NCBI GenBank assembly: GCA_900491605.1
Contig: UESW01004830.1
Location: 62,001 to 126,000 of the forward strand
Source: Calamus simplicifolius
Lineage: Eukaryota > Streptophyta > Magnoliopsida > Arecales > Arecaceae
Direction: 5' to 3'
DNA length: 64,000 bases
The position numbers were made by a program, and so were the translations under genes. Numbering within the stretch: the first letter of the stretch is position 1; each line of letters opens with the position of its first letter. The notes beneath the pieces are model-generated. The model saw nothing but the letters and a program-made list of their open reading frames with translations, ran no database searches and was not told where the DNA came from. Of this stretch, positions 47,801-58,185 are shown piece by piece.

Positions 47801-48400
47801 CCTCCTACTTGTACTGGCTCCCCCTTCGCTGTTTTTGTACCTCGATTGCCCACAAATCTTACACCATCTCAGCTCTGAGTCTTCACCCCAATATATCATA
47901 CAATTGTTCAAGCAACAATCGATCTTATTAACTGGGAGCCCAAGCCCACGCAACAACTTCTTCGTTGAGTAAAAACTGTCTGCTGCAACATTATCATTTG
48001 GCAAAATTTCTTTGATTAACCCAGCTACAGAATTGAACGCCTTTTCTGATAATTGATGTTCTGTCTTAATATTCAACAACCGAGCAGCTGTAGACAACTG
48101 GGAATGACCCTCACAACCAGGATTGTAACGACCCGGGCCCACGGGCCCGTTTCGTTACAAGAAAGCAAGACGGACAAGGTCCACACCAACTTGGGCCACC
48201 ACAGCCCAAAAAGGGATCCAATTGGTGCCTTGTCCTTCTTACTTTACCACATATAAACCACTTAACCGACTCCCAATTTTCCAATGTGGGACTATTGGGA
48301 GGGTTATCACAAGGATACAATTCTTGATTTCCTTGCATACATCCACGAGCGAGCCCCGCTCATTTTTGACCGATTTATACAATTTTTGGTAAACCATTAA
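44887..48400 (-). pseudogene. CACTA TNP2-type transposase, decayed
   Basis: On the minus strand the N-terminus has QGNQELYP|GCEGHSQLSTAARLLNI, interrupted by a TRIM insertion. The tnp2 catalytic domain spans about 47714-46900 (SGWSTAGRLACPHC, NLDVMHIEKNFFDNIFNT). DUF4218 lies at about 46700-46310 (MKSHDCHIFMQRLLPIAFRE; MEHLPVHLPYEA), then an exon 46216-45902 (VRNKARVEGSICNAH), another near 45800-45700 and DUF4216 at about 45500-45172 (VLFHCDWFDPT; QQVFYCGYPS). The acidic C-terminus ends at 44887. Stops at about 47753, 47337, 45711, 45495, 45364 and 45169 fall where Q, Q, W, Q, R and W are expected; frame changes lie near 47735 and 46065. The protein would cut at the terminal inverted repeats. 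Confidence 0.85.
48124..48311. mobile_element. 188-bp TRIM-like solo LTR inside the transposase gene
   Basis: Starts TGTAACGACC, ends GGTTATCACA, and is flanked by a perfect five-base duplication AGGAT (48119-48123 and 48312-48316). Deleting it with one duplication restores the transposase frame (ELYP to GCEGHSQ). It contains a short GC palindrome (CGGGCCCACGGGCCCG). A diverged relative lies at 34181-34412. Confidence 0.85.
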
Positions 48401-48890
48401 AGGAAACCATAATATAAAAATATTAGCATTAGTACATATATAACTAAATTATTTCTTTTACTCAACTAATGCTAAGGATTGGGTTCGGGCCAGGCCGCAA
48501 TGCGGTCCGTTCAATCATTGTACTTCACAAGCAATCAAGTGTCCTAAATTAATTCCACCTTCACTCCATGTCTAAAAGGTGAGGCCATATCCCATTCAAG
48601 AATATTTTTTATGATATGTTATTCTGCTATTAATTATCATCGATGGTTTACGTTGAAATTTCAGCAGCATTTCTTCATATGTTCTCCTAAATGTGTGGCA
48701 TATATGCCACACTAGGAGAACGCATGAGCAAATACAAACCGCAATCTCAACCAACGATGATTAAAAGCATACTAACATATCGCAAAAAATATTCTCAAAC
48801 TGTCCACCAGGACAATTTGAGAATTTGCAAGACTAAGTCTTACAAATTCTCAAACGGGTCTAAAGGTTATAGTGCTGTGATTTTTTTTTG
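48401..48890 (-). other. CACTA 5' transposase region, exons not resolved
   Basis: Lies between the GC-rich intron repeats and the first recognisable transposase codons. The usual N-terminal transposase-associated domain of this family is not recognisable here, so it may be lost or too decayed. A short palindrome (TGTGGCATATATGCCACA) is at about 48694-48711. Confidence 0.4.
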
Positions 48891-49660
48891 TGGCCTGGCC
48901 ACCGTGGCTAGGCTACAGCCAGCCACGGCCACAGGCGTGGCCGGAGAAGATGGCCACGGCCGAGGCCGTGCCGGGAGAAGAAGGCCACGACCGTGGCTGT
49001 GGCCGGCAACGAAGGGGGGGTGGGAAAAACCCCTCCTGTTAATTTTTTTTGTTGGCCTGGCCACCGTGGCCAGGCCACGGCCAGCCACGGTAGCGGCCGT
49101 GGCCGGAGAAGACGGCCACGGCCGAGGCCGTGCTCGGAGAAGAAGGCCACGTTCATGGCCATGGCCGGCAACGAAGGGGGGGTGGGGAAAATCCCCCCTG
49201 TTAAATTTTTTTTTGTTGGCTTGGCTACCGTGGCCAGGCCACGGCCGGCCACGGCAGCGGCCGTGGCCGAAGAAGATGGCCACAGCCAAGGTCGTGCTCG
49301 GAGAAGAAGGCCACGGCTGTGGCCGGCAACGAAGGGGGGTGGGGAAAACCCCCCCTGTTATTTATTTATTTATTTTTGTTGGCCTGGCCACCATGGCCAG
49401 GCCACGGCCGGCCACGGCCGAGGCCGTGCCTGGAGAAGAAGGCCACGACCGTGGCTGTGGCCGGCAATGAAGGGGAGGGTGGGGAAAACCTCCCTTGTTA
49501 AATTTTTTTTTGTTGGCCTGGCCACTGGCCACGGCAGCGGCCGTGGCCGGAGAAGAAGGGGGGTGGGGAAAACCCCCCTGTTAAATTTTTTTTGTTGGCC
49601 TGGCCACCGTGGCCAGGCCGTGGCCGGAGAAGACGGCCATGGCAGCGCCGTGGCCAGCAA
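48890..49660. repeat. GC-rich tandem repeats in the first intron of the CACTA transposase gene
   Basis: About five degenerate units of roughly 90-165 bp, each with GGCCTGGCCACCGTGGCCAG, GCCGTGGCCGGAGAAGA and AACGAAGGGGGG...AACCCCCCCTGTTAA. They lie between the exon 1 donor (49696-49700) and the coding exons, so they are intronic if that donor is used. Open frames across them (repeats of GHGRGR or AWPRWPGQ) are low-complexity and not called. Confidence 0.75.
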
Positions 49661-49695
49661 TGATTGTTTTTTTAAAAAAAAATGAGGGGGGGGGG

Positions 49696-49868
49696 CTTAC
49701 CTCGGTAGAGAGGGGATGCCGCCGGAGTGGAGGGAGCTGCCGCCGGTGGTTCGTAGCGCGGGGGAGAGGGCGGGGGGAGCCGGAGGAGGGGACGGCGGCG
49801 GTTAGGGTAAGAAGAGGAAGAAGAAGAGAAGCGGGGGGGGGGGGGGTGGCCCGACCTAGCTTATATAG
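49696..49868 (-). promoter_or_regulatory. CACTA transposase promoter and leader exon
   Basis: On the minus strand a TATA box CTATATAAG lies at 49868-49860. A GC-rich leader follows, and then a consensus splice donor CCGAG|GTAAGC (GTAAG at 49700-49696). The expected start site would be near 49835. The leader has no obvious long reading frame on the minus strand. Subterminal GCGTCGC repeats begin just upstream, so the promoter sits at the inner edge of the repeat array. Confidence 0.65.
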
Positions 49869-49869
49869 T

Positions 49870-50568
49870 AGGGATTAGCGACGCAAATTTGTGTCGCTAA
49901 TCACTCGCTATTTTTTTTTAAAATTTATTATGGATTAGTGATGCAACAACGTGTCACTAATCCATCACTAATTTGGCCTTTTATTATTTTATGCAAAACA
50001 TAGCGACGCAACTAATTGCATCGCTAATTTGGCGCCAATGTCCGGCGAGAAAATTATTTTTATTTTCTGAGAAAATGCATCGCTAATGCGTTGCAATATT
50101 TTTATCTGATAATTATATTTGATAAAAATTATATTTTCTAAAAATAATTGCAACGCATATATTGCGTCGCAATATTTTTTTTAAATTTTTATTACATTTA
50201 TTTTTCTAAAAAACATTGTGACGCAATATATGCGTCGCAATATTAAAACTTGTTTTCTCTGAGAAAATTATTTTTATTTTCTTGAAAATTGCATCACTAA
50301 TGCGTCGCAATATTTTTTAATAATTATAACTGATAAAATTATATTTTTGAAAATAATTGCGACGCATATTGCGTCGCAATGTTTTATTTTTAAATTTTTT
50401 TACAATATTTATTTCTCTAAAAATCATTGCGACGCAATATATGCGTCGCAAGATTAAAACTTATTTTTCTGAGAAAATTATTTTTATTTTCTATGAAAAT
50501 GCGTCGCTAATGCGTTGTAATATATATATTTGATAATTATATTTGATAAAAATTATATTTTTAAAAAT
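49870..50568. repeat. right subterminal GCGTCGC repeats, inner block
   Basis: AT-rich DNA with alternating GCGTCGC and GCGACGC words every 25-60 bases. Three blocks of about 165 bp beginning near 50055, 50245 and 50460 resemble one another (TATTTTCTGAGAAAAT...GCGTCGCAATATT). Confidence 0.8.
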
Positions 50569-52235
50569 AATTGCGATCGATCCGATCGGCGACGATCTGA
50601 CGGTTGCGATCGATCCAAGCCCTGATTCCGATCGGCCACGACTGATCTCGGACCGTGGCGATCGGTCGGATCGTCGACGATCCGACAATTGCGATCGATC
50701 CAAGCCCTGATCCTGATCGGCCACGACCGATCTCGGACCGTGGCGATCGGTCCGATCACCAACGATCTGACGGTTGCGATCGATCCAAGCCCTGATCCCG
50801 ATCGGCCACGACCGATCTCGGACCATGGCGATCGGTTCGATCGCCGACGATCCGACGGTTGCGATCGATCCAAGCCCTAATCCCGATCAGCCATGACCGA
50901 TCTCGGATCGTTGCGATCGGTCGAATCGCCGATGATTCGACGGTTGTTATCGATCCAAGCCCTGATCCCAATCGGCCACGACCGATCTTGGACCATTGCA
51001 ACCGGTCTGATCGCCGACGATCCGACGGTTGCGATCAATCCAAGCCCTGATCTCGATCAGCCACGACCGATCTCGGACCGTTGCGATCGGTTCGATCGCC
51101 AACGATCCGACGGTTGCGATCGATCCAAGCCTTGATCCCGATCGGCCACGACCGATCTTGGACCGTGGCGATCGGTCCGATCGCCGACGATCCGACTGTT
51201 GCGATCAATCCAAGTCCCGATCCTGATCGACCATGACCGATCATGGACCATGGCGATCGGTCTGATCGCGACGATCCGACTGTTGCGATCGATCCAAGCC
51301 ATGATCCCGATCGGCCACGACCGATCTCAGACCATTGCGATAGGTCCGATCACCGACGATCCGACGGTTGCGATCGATCCAAGCCCTGATCCCGATTGGC
51401 CATGACCGATCTCAGACCGTTCCGATCGGTCCGATCGTCGACGATCCGACGGTTGCAATCGATCCAAGCCCTGATCCCGATCGACCACGACCGATCTCGA
51501 ACCGTGGCGATCGGTCCGATCGACCACGACCGATCTCGAACCGTGGCGATCGGTCCGATCGGCGACGATCTGACGGTTGCGATCGATCCAAGCCCTGATC
51601 CCAATCATCCACGATCGATCTCGGACTATTGTGATCGGTCCGATCGCCGACGATCCGACGATTGCGATCGATCCAAGCCCTAATCCCGATCGGCCACGAC
51701 CGATCTCGGACCGTGGCGATCGGTCCAATCGCCGACGATCCGATGGTTGTAATCGATCCAAGCCCTGATCCCGATCGGCCACGACCGATCTTGGACCGTT
51801 GCGATCCGTTCGATCGCCGACGATCCGACGATTACGATCGATCCAAGCCCTGATCCGATCGGCCACGACCGATCTCGGACCGTGGCTATTGGTCCGATCG
51901 CCGACGATCGGACAATTGCGATCGATCCAAGCCCTCATCCCGATCGGCCAAGATCGATCTCAGACCGTGGCGATCGGTCCGATCGCCGACGATCCGACGG
52001 TTGCGATCGATCCAAGCCCTGATCTCGATCAGCCACGACCGATCTCGGACCATGGCGATCGGTCCAATCGGTGATAATCTGACGGTTGCGATCGATTGAA
52101 GCCATGATCGATCCCAGTCGGCGATGAACGATCTCGGACCGTCGCAATCGATCCGATCGGCGACGATCCGACGGTTGCGATCGATCGAAGCCATGATCGA
52201 TCCCGGTCGGCAATGACCGATCCGACGCATGTACC
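50569..52235. repeat. GATC-rich satellite array, 85-bp unit, about 20 copies
   Basis: Unit built of GATCGATCCAAGCCCTGATC, CCGATCGGCCACGACCGATC, TCGGACCGTGGCGATCG, GTCCGATCGCCGACGATC and CGACGGTTGC. It is clearly related to the 83-bp array at 24647-26312 but a distinct variant (CCCTGATC instead of CCATGATC; CACGACCGATCTCGGACCG inserted). One local two-copy amplification of about 50 bp lies near 51480-51560. The last three units (52075-52235) are of a third variant. Confidence 0.9.
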
Positions 52236-52249
52236 AAAATTAATTTTTT

Positions 52250-53070
52250 TAAAATAATTACGACGTATTTCGTTGCGTCGCAATGTTTTATTTTTAATTT
52301 TTTTATCTTTTAATTATATTTTTTAAATTTAATTTTTTAAAAACATTGCGATGCAATACTTGCATCACTAAATTAAAATTTTTTTTATTAATTTACTGTT
52401 TTATTGCGTCGCTATTTAACATAATTAATTTTTAAAAAAATATTGCGACACACTCATTTGCATCGTAATATTTTTATTAATTCTTTTTAATATTTTATAA
52501 AATTTAATTTTTTTAAAAAACATTACGATGCAATACTTGCGTTGCTAAATTAAAAATTATTTTTATTAATTTACTATTTTATTGCGTCGCTATTTAACAT
52601 AATTAATTTTTTAAAAAACATTGCAACGCACTGAGTTGCGTCGTAATATTTTTATTTTATAATTATATTTTATAAATATTAATTTTATTTTAAATTATTG
52701 CGATGCAATTAGTGCATTGCTAAATAAAAAATAATTTTTTTAATTTTCTAGTTTATTGCGTCGCTAATGCGTCGCTATTTAACATAATTAATTTTTTTAA
52801 AAACATTGCGACGCACTGAGTTGCGTCGCAATATTTTATATTTCATAATTCTATTTTATAAAAACTAAATTTAAAAATATTGCGACGCATTACTTGCGTC
52901 GCTAAATTAAAAAATTAATTTTTTTTAATTTTTTGGTTTATTAAGTCGCTAATGCGTCGCTAATTGCGTCGTAATGTTTTGTTACCATGGAGGCATCGCA
53001 ATGTGGTCGCAATTTAGCGACGCAACGCAACGATGCGTCGCTAAATTTATGTCGCTATTTCAGTATTTTC
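52250..53070. repeat. right subterminal GCGTCGC repeats, outer block
   Basis: Same word family as the inner block, running into the right CACTA terminus. A unit of about 165 bp with ATTTACTGTTTTATTGCGTC, then GCTATTTAACATAATTAA repeats from about 52390. Confidence 0.85.
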
Positions 53071-53081
53071 TTGTAGTGATA

Positions 53082-53479
53082 TAAATACCTTTGAGTGTGT
53101 GTCTTTTTAAGTAACACATTTGTGTGTATCCAAAGAGCTATTGACATGGATAACATCATTGCAAAAGGTGAAACAGGAACCCTGGACTAATGCCATGGCA
53201 AAGAGTACTGCAGCAATTTAAGTGAAATAGCTAGGGATGACAAATTTTTTCATTTAACCGTTTATCCGATTGGTATCATTTTTAATAGGTCAAAAAATTC
53301 TTAATCTAAACGTAAGCACAAAGATTACCCATTAACGACTAAACGGCCAGAGACAGTATCCTTCACCTTATTCCGGTTTATCGTCTCAATTTTGTTAGCT
53401 TTAATATAATAACTTAAATTTTAATAAATTCTGCTTGTTATTTATTATTTATAGTACTAATATTTATCATATTACTAAC
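53082..53479. other. host DNA between CACTA and gypsy 2
   Basis: No gene or element recognised. The base composition is AT-rich and non-repetitive. Confidence 0.5.
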
Positions 53480-54618
53480 TGATATGGATGACAATAAAAA
53501 TAGCTAAACTAAATAAATAAAAAAACGTCCTGGGCGGCCCCCAATCCTGGGCGGCCCCCCCTTCCTGGGCGGCCCCCCCTGGGCGGCCTGGGCGGCCCCC
53601 TTCCTGGGCGGCCCCCGGCCCCCTTGGCGGCCGATCCTGGGCGGCCCCCACTGGGCGGCCCCGATCCTGGGCGGCCTCCAGTCCTGGGCGGCCCCCATCC
53701 TGGGCGGCCTCCAGTCCTGGACGGCCCCCGGCCCTGGCGGCCCCCTGGGCGGCCCCCAGGCGGCCCCCAGTCTGGGCGGCCCCGATCCTGGGCGGCCTCC
53801 AGTCCTGGGCGGCCCCCAATCCTGGGCGGCCTCCAGTCCTGGACGGCCCCCGGCCCTGGCGGCCCCCCTGGGCGGGGGCGGCCCCCAATCCTGGGCGGCC
53901 CCCAGTCTGGGCGGCCCCCATCTGGGCGGCCCCCGATCCTGGGCGGCCTCCAGTCCTGGGCGGCCCCCAATCCTGGGCGGCCTCCAGTCCTGGACGGCCC
54001 CCGGCCCTGGACGGCCCCCAGTCTTGGGCGGCCTCCAGAGTCTAGGCGGCCCCCGATCCTGGGCGGCCCCCAGTTCTGGGCGGCCCCCGATCTTGGGCGG
54101 CCCCCAGTCTTGGGCGGCCTCCAGAGCCTAAGCGATCCCCCGGTTTAAGAACAACCCCCACGACAAAATGATTAAAAAGAAATAAACCGTCACATCCGGA
54201 ACAGAAATCGAGGGATGCCAAAATCATCATGCCTTAATTGGTTCGCATAAGACAAACCCCCTAAAGGGGACATTGAACCTCTATTTTAGAGCCAGATCCC
54301 TTTTCCCTCACCCTGACGTCTCCACTACCTCTGACATTCCTTTGGGATAATCAAGATCATCATGAAAAGGATTCCTTCATGAGCAAGTTTCTTAATATCC
54401 TTATTAAGAATTATCACTGAATAACCACGTAGTGCAAGATGAATACCTGCCCTACACGTGGACGTCCATGATAATTAAAAATAAAAAGTCAAAAGTAATA
54501 AGAAGGAGGATAAAAGGGGACGAGGGGAGGGGGGGGGATCATCTTCTTCCAGAGAAAACAAAAAGAGAGATCCTAAGAAAAATCCTAAACAAGAAAATCT
54601 GGTGATCCAGCATCAACA
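53480..54618 (+). mobile_element. gypsy 2 5' LTR with GGGCGGCCCCC minisatellite
   Basis: TG...CA ends (TGATATGG ... CATCAACA). From 53528 to about 54140 it consists of 17- to 30-bp units such as CCTGGGCGGCCCCCAATCCT, a CpG-rich array of about 600 bp. Frames translating to GAAQDWRPPRIG-type repeats on the minus strand are products of the array. Confidence 0.88.
53528..54140. repeat. GC-rich LTR minisatellite
   Basis: Core TGGGCGGCCCCC with spacers AATCC, GATCC, AGTCC or TCCAGTCC. Higher-order blocks of about 100-140 bp (for example 53690-53745, 53800-53870 and 53955-54010) repeat the order TCCAGTCCTGGACGGCCCCC, then GGCCCTGG. The same array restarts at 63850 in the 3' LTR. Confidence 0.9.
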
Positions 54619-54640
54619 GATTGGCGCGCCAGGAAGGGGA
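54619..54640 (+). promoter_or_regulatory. gypsy 2 primer-binding site
   Basis: TTGGCGCGCCAGGAAGGGG directly after the LTR. It resembles the LARD (36909) and gypsy 1 sites; the matching tRNA was not determined. Confidence 0.75.
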
Positions 54641-54690
54641 AAGCTTATCGTCGGAGCAGTGAGATACGCCTGTCCGACGGTTCCACAAAG

Positions 54691-56640
54691 ATGAGCTCCA
54701 GATCTCTGGAAGAAGATCCTACTGATTGGTCTGGGGGGCATCCTTCGCCCCCCAATGATGATCTCGCACCTCTTGGCCCTTCTCAGACGGTGAAGTCGAC
54801 TCCTCCGGCTTCTTCCTCACCACTACCGCCTCCGGTTATTCCCCAGGACCAATTGCAAATCCTCACTCAGCAGGTCCAGACTCTCGTGGGGATGGTTCAG
54901 CGGTTGCAAGAACGACACTCTCAAGGGATTCCACAACGGCTCGAGCGGCCTCTATCGCCTAGGTCGGCTACTCCTGTTAGCCGACAGTCAGCTCGGGGGA
55001 GATCTCCTCCGACGAGGCCCTCCGTTCTTATTCTCCAGGAAGGCGGCGGTCCCAGAGTCTCCGCGACGGTTCCCGCTCCTTATCCCATTCCCCCGACGGT
55101 CTGTCTACCGGTCGGCGACGGGGAAAGGAACCTTATGCGGGGCATCGTCGACAGCGCCATCGAACTCCTTCCAGTTCTCCTGAACCGGCTGAAGGAGGCG
55201 TGACCGACAGAATGGAAAGGCGCCTTGAAGAGCAAGACCGTCGGCTGGAAGAACTCAGTCAAAGAATCAATAACCAGCCAGGATCAGATTACGATGCCCG
55301 CCCTCCTCTTTCTCGGCGTATCATGGGAGAACCCATTCCAAGGAGGTTTCGATTTCCTCAGCTTGATCCCTATGACGGCACCACTGATCCCCTAGATCAT
55401 TTGGAAAGCTATAAAGCTATCATGCAGGTCCAGGGGGCAACAGACGCCCTCTTATGCATTGCCTTCCCGGCCACCCTCCGCAAGGCGGCTCGTGTCTGGT
55501 ATTCTCGTCTGCCCTCACGAAGTATCGACTCTTTTCGGCAGTTAGAGAGGTCTTTTCTGGCTCACTTCGACGCCTGTCGGAAAATTCCTCGGGTGGCAGA
55601 CAGCCTATTTTCAGTGCAACAGCAGGAAGAAGAATCCTTGAAGGATTTTGTAACTCGCTTCAAGGTGGCGGCCCTGGAGGTTTATCATCTTGAGGACGCT
55701 GTGGCTACTCTAGCTTTAAAGCGGGGGCTCCGACCCTCCCGTTTTACTTACTCTCTTGATAAAAAGCCTCCTTCTTCTTACGCCGATCTCCTGAGCCGCG
55801 CGCAGAAGTACATCCGCGCCGACGAAGCTGATTCATCCAGGAGAGGTGCGCAGGGGAGGGCTAGCAAAAGACCCGCTCGCCCGGAATTGGTCGGACCTCC
55901 CCTCAAGAAGCCTGAGCTCTTGCACCGACCGACTGATCGCCGCAAGAATCAAGCTCCCAGGGAGGACCATCTTACACCCCTCTTGGCACCTCGAAGTCAT
56001 ATCCTTATGGAGATTGAAAACGAACCTTATTTGCGGCGTCCGCCCCCGTTGAAGAAGGGCACTGCCCGCGATAGAAGTCGCTACTGCCGTTTCCATAGGG
56101 ATTATGGCCATGATACTGAAGAATGTCGGAATTTAAAGCAGGCCATCGAAGAGCTGATTCAGAGGGGATATCTAGGGCAGTATGTGCAGAAAAAGGAAGT
56201 TCCTCCTGTGCCGGCCCTGATGGGACCTCCTCCTGCTCAAGCTAGCATTGACAACACCCCGACAGAAAAGTTGGTGGGCATGATCTCTTGTGGAAAGGCC
56301 TCATCTTCCAAGAGACCAAGGGGAGTAGAAGTGTTAGATGATGTAATCCTTCCTGGGGGAAGTGTAGCAGGGGGTAATCTTGTAAAGGATGATAGCGTCG
56401 TCGTTTCAATGACAATCGCTAGGCATCCTGTAAAAAGAATCTTAATAGACAGCGGGAGCTCCGCTAATGTGCTTACTTATGATGCATTTCTTCGGATGAG
56501 TCTATCTCTGGATTCCCTCCGACCCGTAGCCATCCCTCTGGTTGGTTTTACTGGGGACTCCATCCGGGTGGAGGGCGAGATTACTCTGCCAGCTACGGCG
56601 GGTTCGCCACCATGTCAAAGCACGGTTATGATGGATTTTT
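54691..56640 (+). CDS. gypsy 2 gag and protease (two frame breaks)
   Basis: Starts at ATG 54691 (MSSRSLEEDPTDW). The N-terminus is proline-rich (to 55200), then a coiled segment MERRLEEQDRRLEELSQRIN. The retrotransposon gag domain (55330-55820) has FRFPQLDPYDGTTDPLDHL and ARVWYSRLP. A zinc-type motif CRFHRDYGHDTEECRNLK (about 56085) and an aspartic protease RILIDSGSSANVLTYDAF (about 56436) follow. One base is missing near 55193-55200: GGAGGCG would read through as GGAGGGCG. A second is missing near 56634-56639 (five T where six keep the frame), after which the protease continues in the next frame. There is no substitution-type stop. Gag forms the particle; protease matures it. Confidence 0.88.
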
Positions 56641-58185
56641 GGTGGTTCGGGTTCCCTTGGCTTACAACGCCATTCTTGGTCGTCCCGGCTTGAACGCACT
56701 AGATGCAATTATATCTACCAAGCGCTTATTGGTGCAGTTCCCTACCAAGCGAGGGGTCGGCGTGATGCATGGAGAGGTGGACTCGGTCAGACCTTGCTAT
56801 CATTTAGCCCCTAGTCCCCAATGGCTGGCGTTCCTTCGATGACCGAGTCGTTCGACCCCAGGGAAGCTGAGCGGAGAGGAGAGCCAGCGGAACTTCTGAT
56901 ATCTTACCCACTGGAAGGTGACCCCACTAAAGTCGTGCAGATCGGCGAGCTCCTTCCCCTTGAGGTCCGGGACCAGCTCCTGGCTTTCTTATCAATGAAT
57001 GCGGATGTCTTTGCTTGGAAAATAACGGATATGGTCGGAATTCCTCCAGAGGTAATTACTCATCAACTTAATATTAATCCAAGCTGCCGCCCTATCCGCC
57101 AGAAGAAGAGGAGTTTTGCTCCTGAGCGGCATAAGGTCATTGATGCGGAGGTTGACAAGTTGCTTATGGCCGGTCATATCCGAGAAGCACGATATCCTGA
57201 TTGGCTAGCCAATGTTGTTATGGTTCGGAAAGCCAGCGGAGGATGGAGAATATGCATCGACTACACAGATTTGAACAAAGCCTGTCCTAAGGACAGTTTT
57301 CCGCTGCCCCGCATCGACCAGTTAGTAGATTCGACTTCTGGTCATGAACTCCTTAGTTTCATGGATGCTTTCTCAGGGTATAACCAGATAAAGTTGGACC
57401 CCGCAGATGAAGAGCATACTTCTTTTATCACTGAGAAGGGTATTTATTGTTATAAAGTAATGCCCTTCGGATTGAAGAACGCGGGAGCTACATATCAGAG
57501 GCTGATGAACAAGGTGTTTAAAAGCCAACTCGGTCGGAATATGGAAGTGTATGTAGATGACATGTTGACAAAAAGCACATATGCCACCGACCATGTCACT
57601 GATCTGCAGGAAACTTTCCACAACCTCCGGCTCCATAGAATAAAGCTCAACCCCCGCAAGTGTGCATTTGGAGTTACAGCAGGGAAATTCTTGGGTTTCT
57701 TGGTCACCCGGCGTGGGATTGAAGCAAACCCAGAGAAAATTCAAGCCATCCTCAGTATGAGACAACCTATGTGTAAGAAGGAGGTGCAACAACTCACCGG
57801 GAGGATAGCAGCGTTAAGCCGATTCCTGTCCAGATCGGCTGAGAGATGTTTGCCCTTCTTTAAAATCCTGCGTAAAGCAGATAGCTTTGAATGGACAGAT
57901 GAATGCCAACAAGCTTTTGAAGAACTCAAGGAGTTCTTGTCTACACCACCTCTACTGTCTAAGCCGGAGGAGGGAGAGAAGCTTTTTCTTTATCTGGCGG
58001 CTTCTTCGGAGGCCGTCAGTTCTGTTTTAGTGCGTATCGGCGACCATGCCATTCAACGACCTGTATATTATACCAGCAAAGTACTTCATGGTCCGGAGGA
58101 GAGGTATTCTAAAGCAGAGAAAGTGATCTTCGCTCTATTCGTTTCTGCCCGGCGCTCAGGCCTTATTTCCAAGCTCATCCTATAG
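56612..58185 (+). CDS. gypsy 2 protease end, reverse transcriptase and RNase H start
   Basis: The protease tail (VPLAYNAILGRPGLNALDAI) continues to about 56840. Restoring one C at 56816-56820 would join it to the RT frame starting MAGVPSMTESFDPREAERRG (56821). RT blocks: RPIRQKKRSFAPERHK, WRICIDYTDLNKACPKDSFP, FMDAFSGYNQIKLDPADEE, MPFGLKNAGATYQRLMNK and the catalytic YVDDML (about 57550), followed by TKS where the family usually has VKS. The RNase H start is LYLAASSEAVSSVLVR. The frame ends at 58185 because one G is missing near 58153-58158 (SARR to LRPYFQAHP). It copies element RNA into DNA. Confidence 0.9.

Larger units (their letters stand above)
42501..53078 (-). mobile_element. 10.6 kb CACTA (En/Spm) DNA transposon
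   Basis: The right end is CACTACAAGAAAATAC on the minus strand (ends 53078). The left end CTATACAAGAGAAAA (from 42501) is the same with two changes in the first ten bases. The flanking triplet ATA is present on both sides (42498-42500 and 53079-53081), as expected for a 3-bp CACTA target duplication. It carries a TNP2-type transposase and a second En/Spm-type gene, both read leftwards from a promoter near 49865, plus subterminal repeats and a satellite. Multiple stops make it non-autonomous now. Confidence 0.88.

Noticed and set aside
48890..49660. Long open frames on both strands (Gly/Arg/Pro/Trp-rich proteins)
   Set aside because: They are translations of the GC-rich intron repeats, with no domain and simultaneous openness on several frames.
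42530..53070. Hairpin-forming GCGTCGC repeats as a microRNA precursor or attachment site
   Set aside because: They are distributed at both ends of a CACTA element and fit subterminal transposase-binding repeats; no single stable precursor-like fold stands out by eye.
53475..54148. Gly/Pro/Arg repeat proteins on both strands in the gypsy 2 LTR
   Set aside because: Periodic translation of the GGGCGGCCCCC array; they lie inside an LTR.
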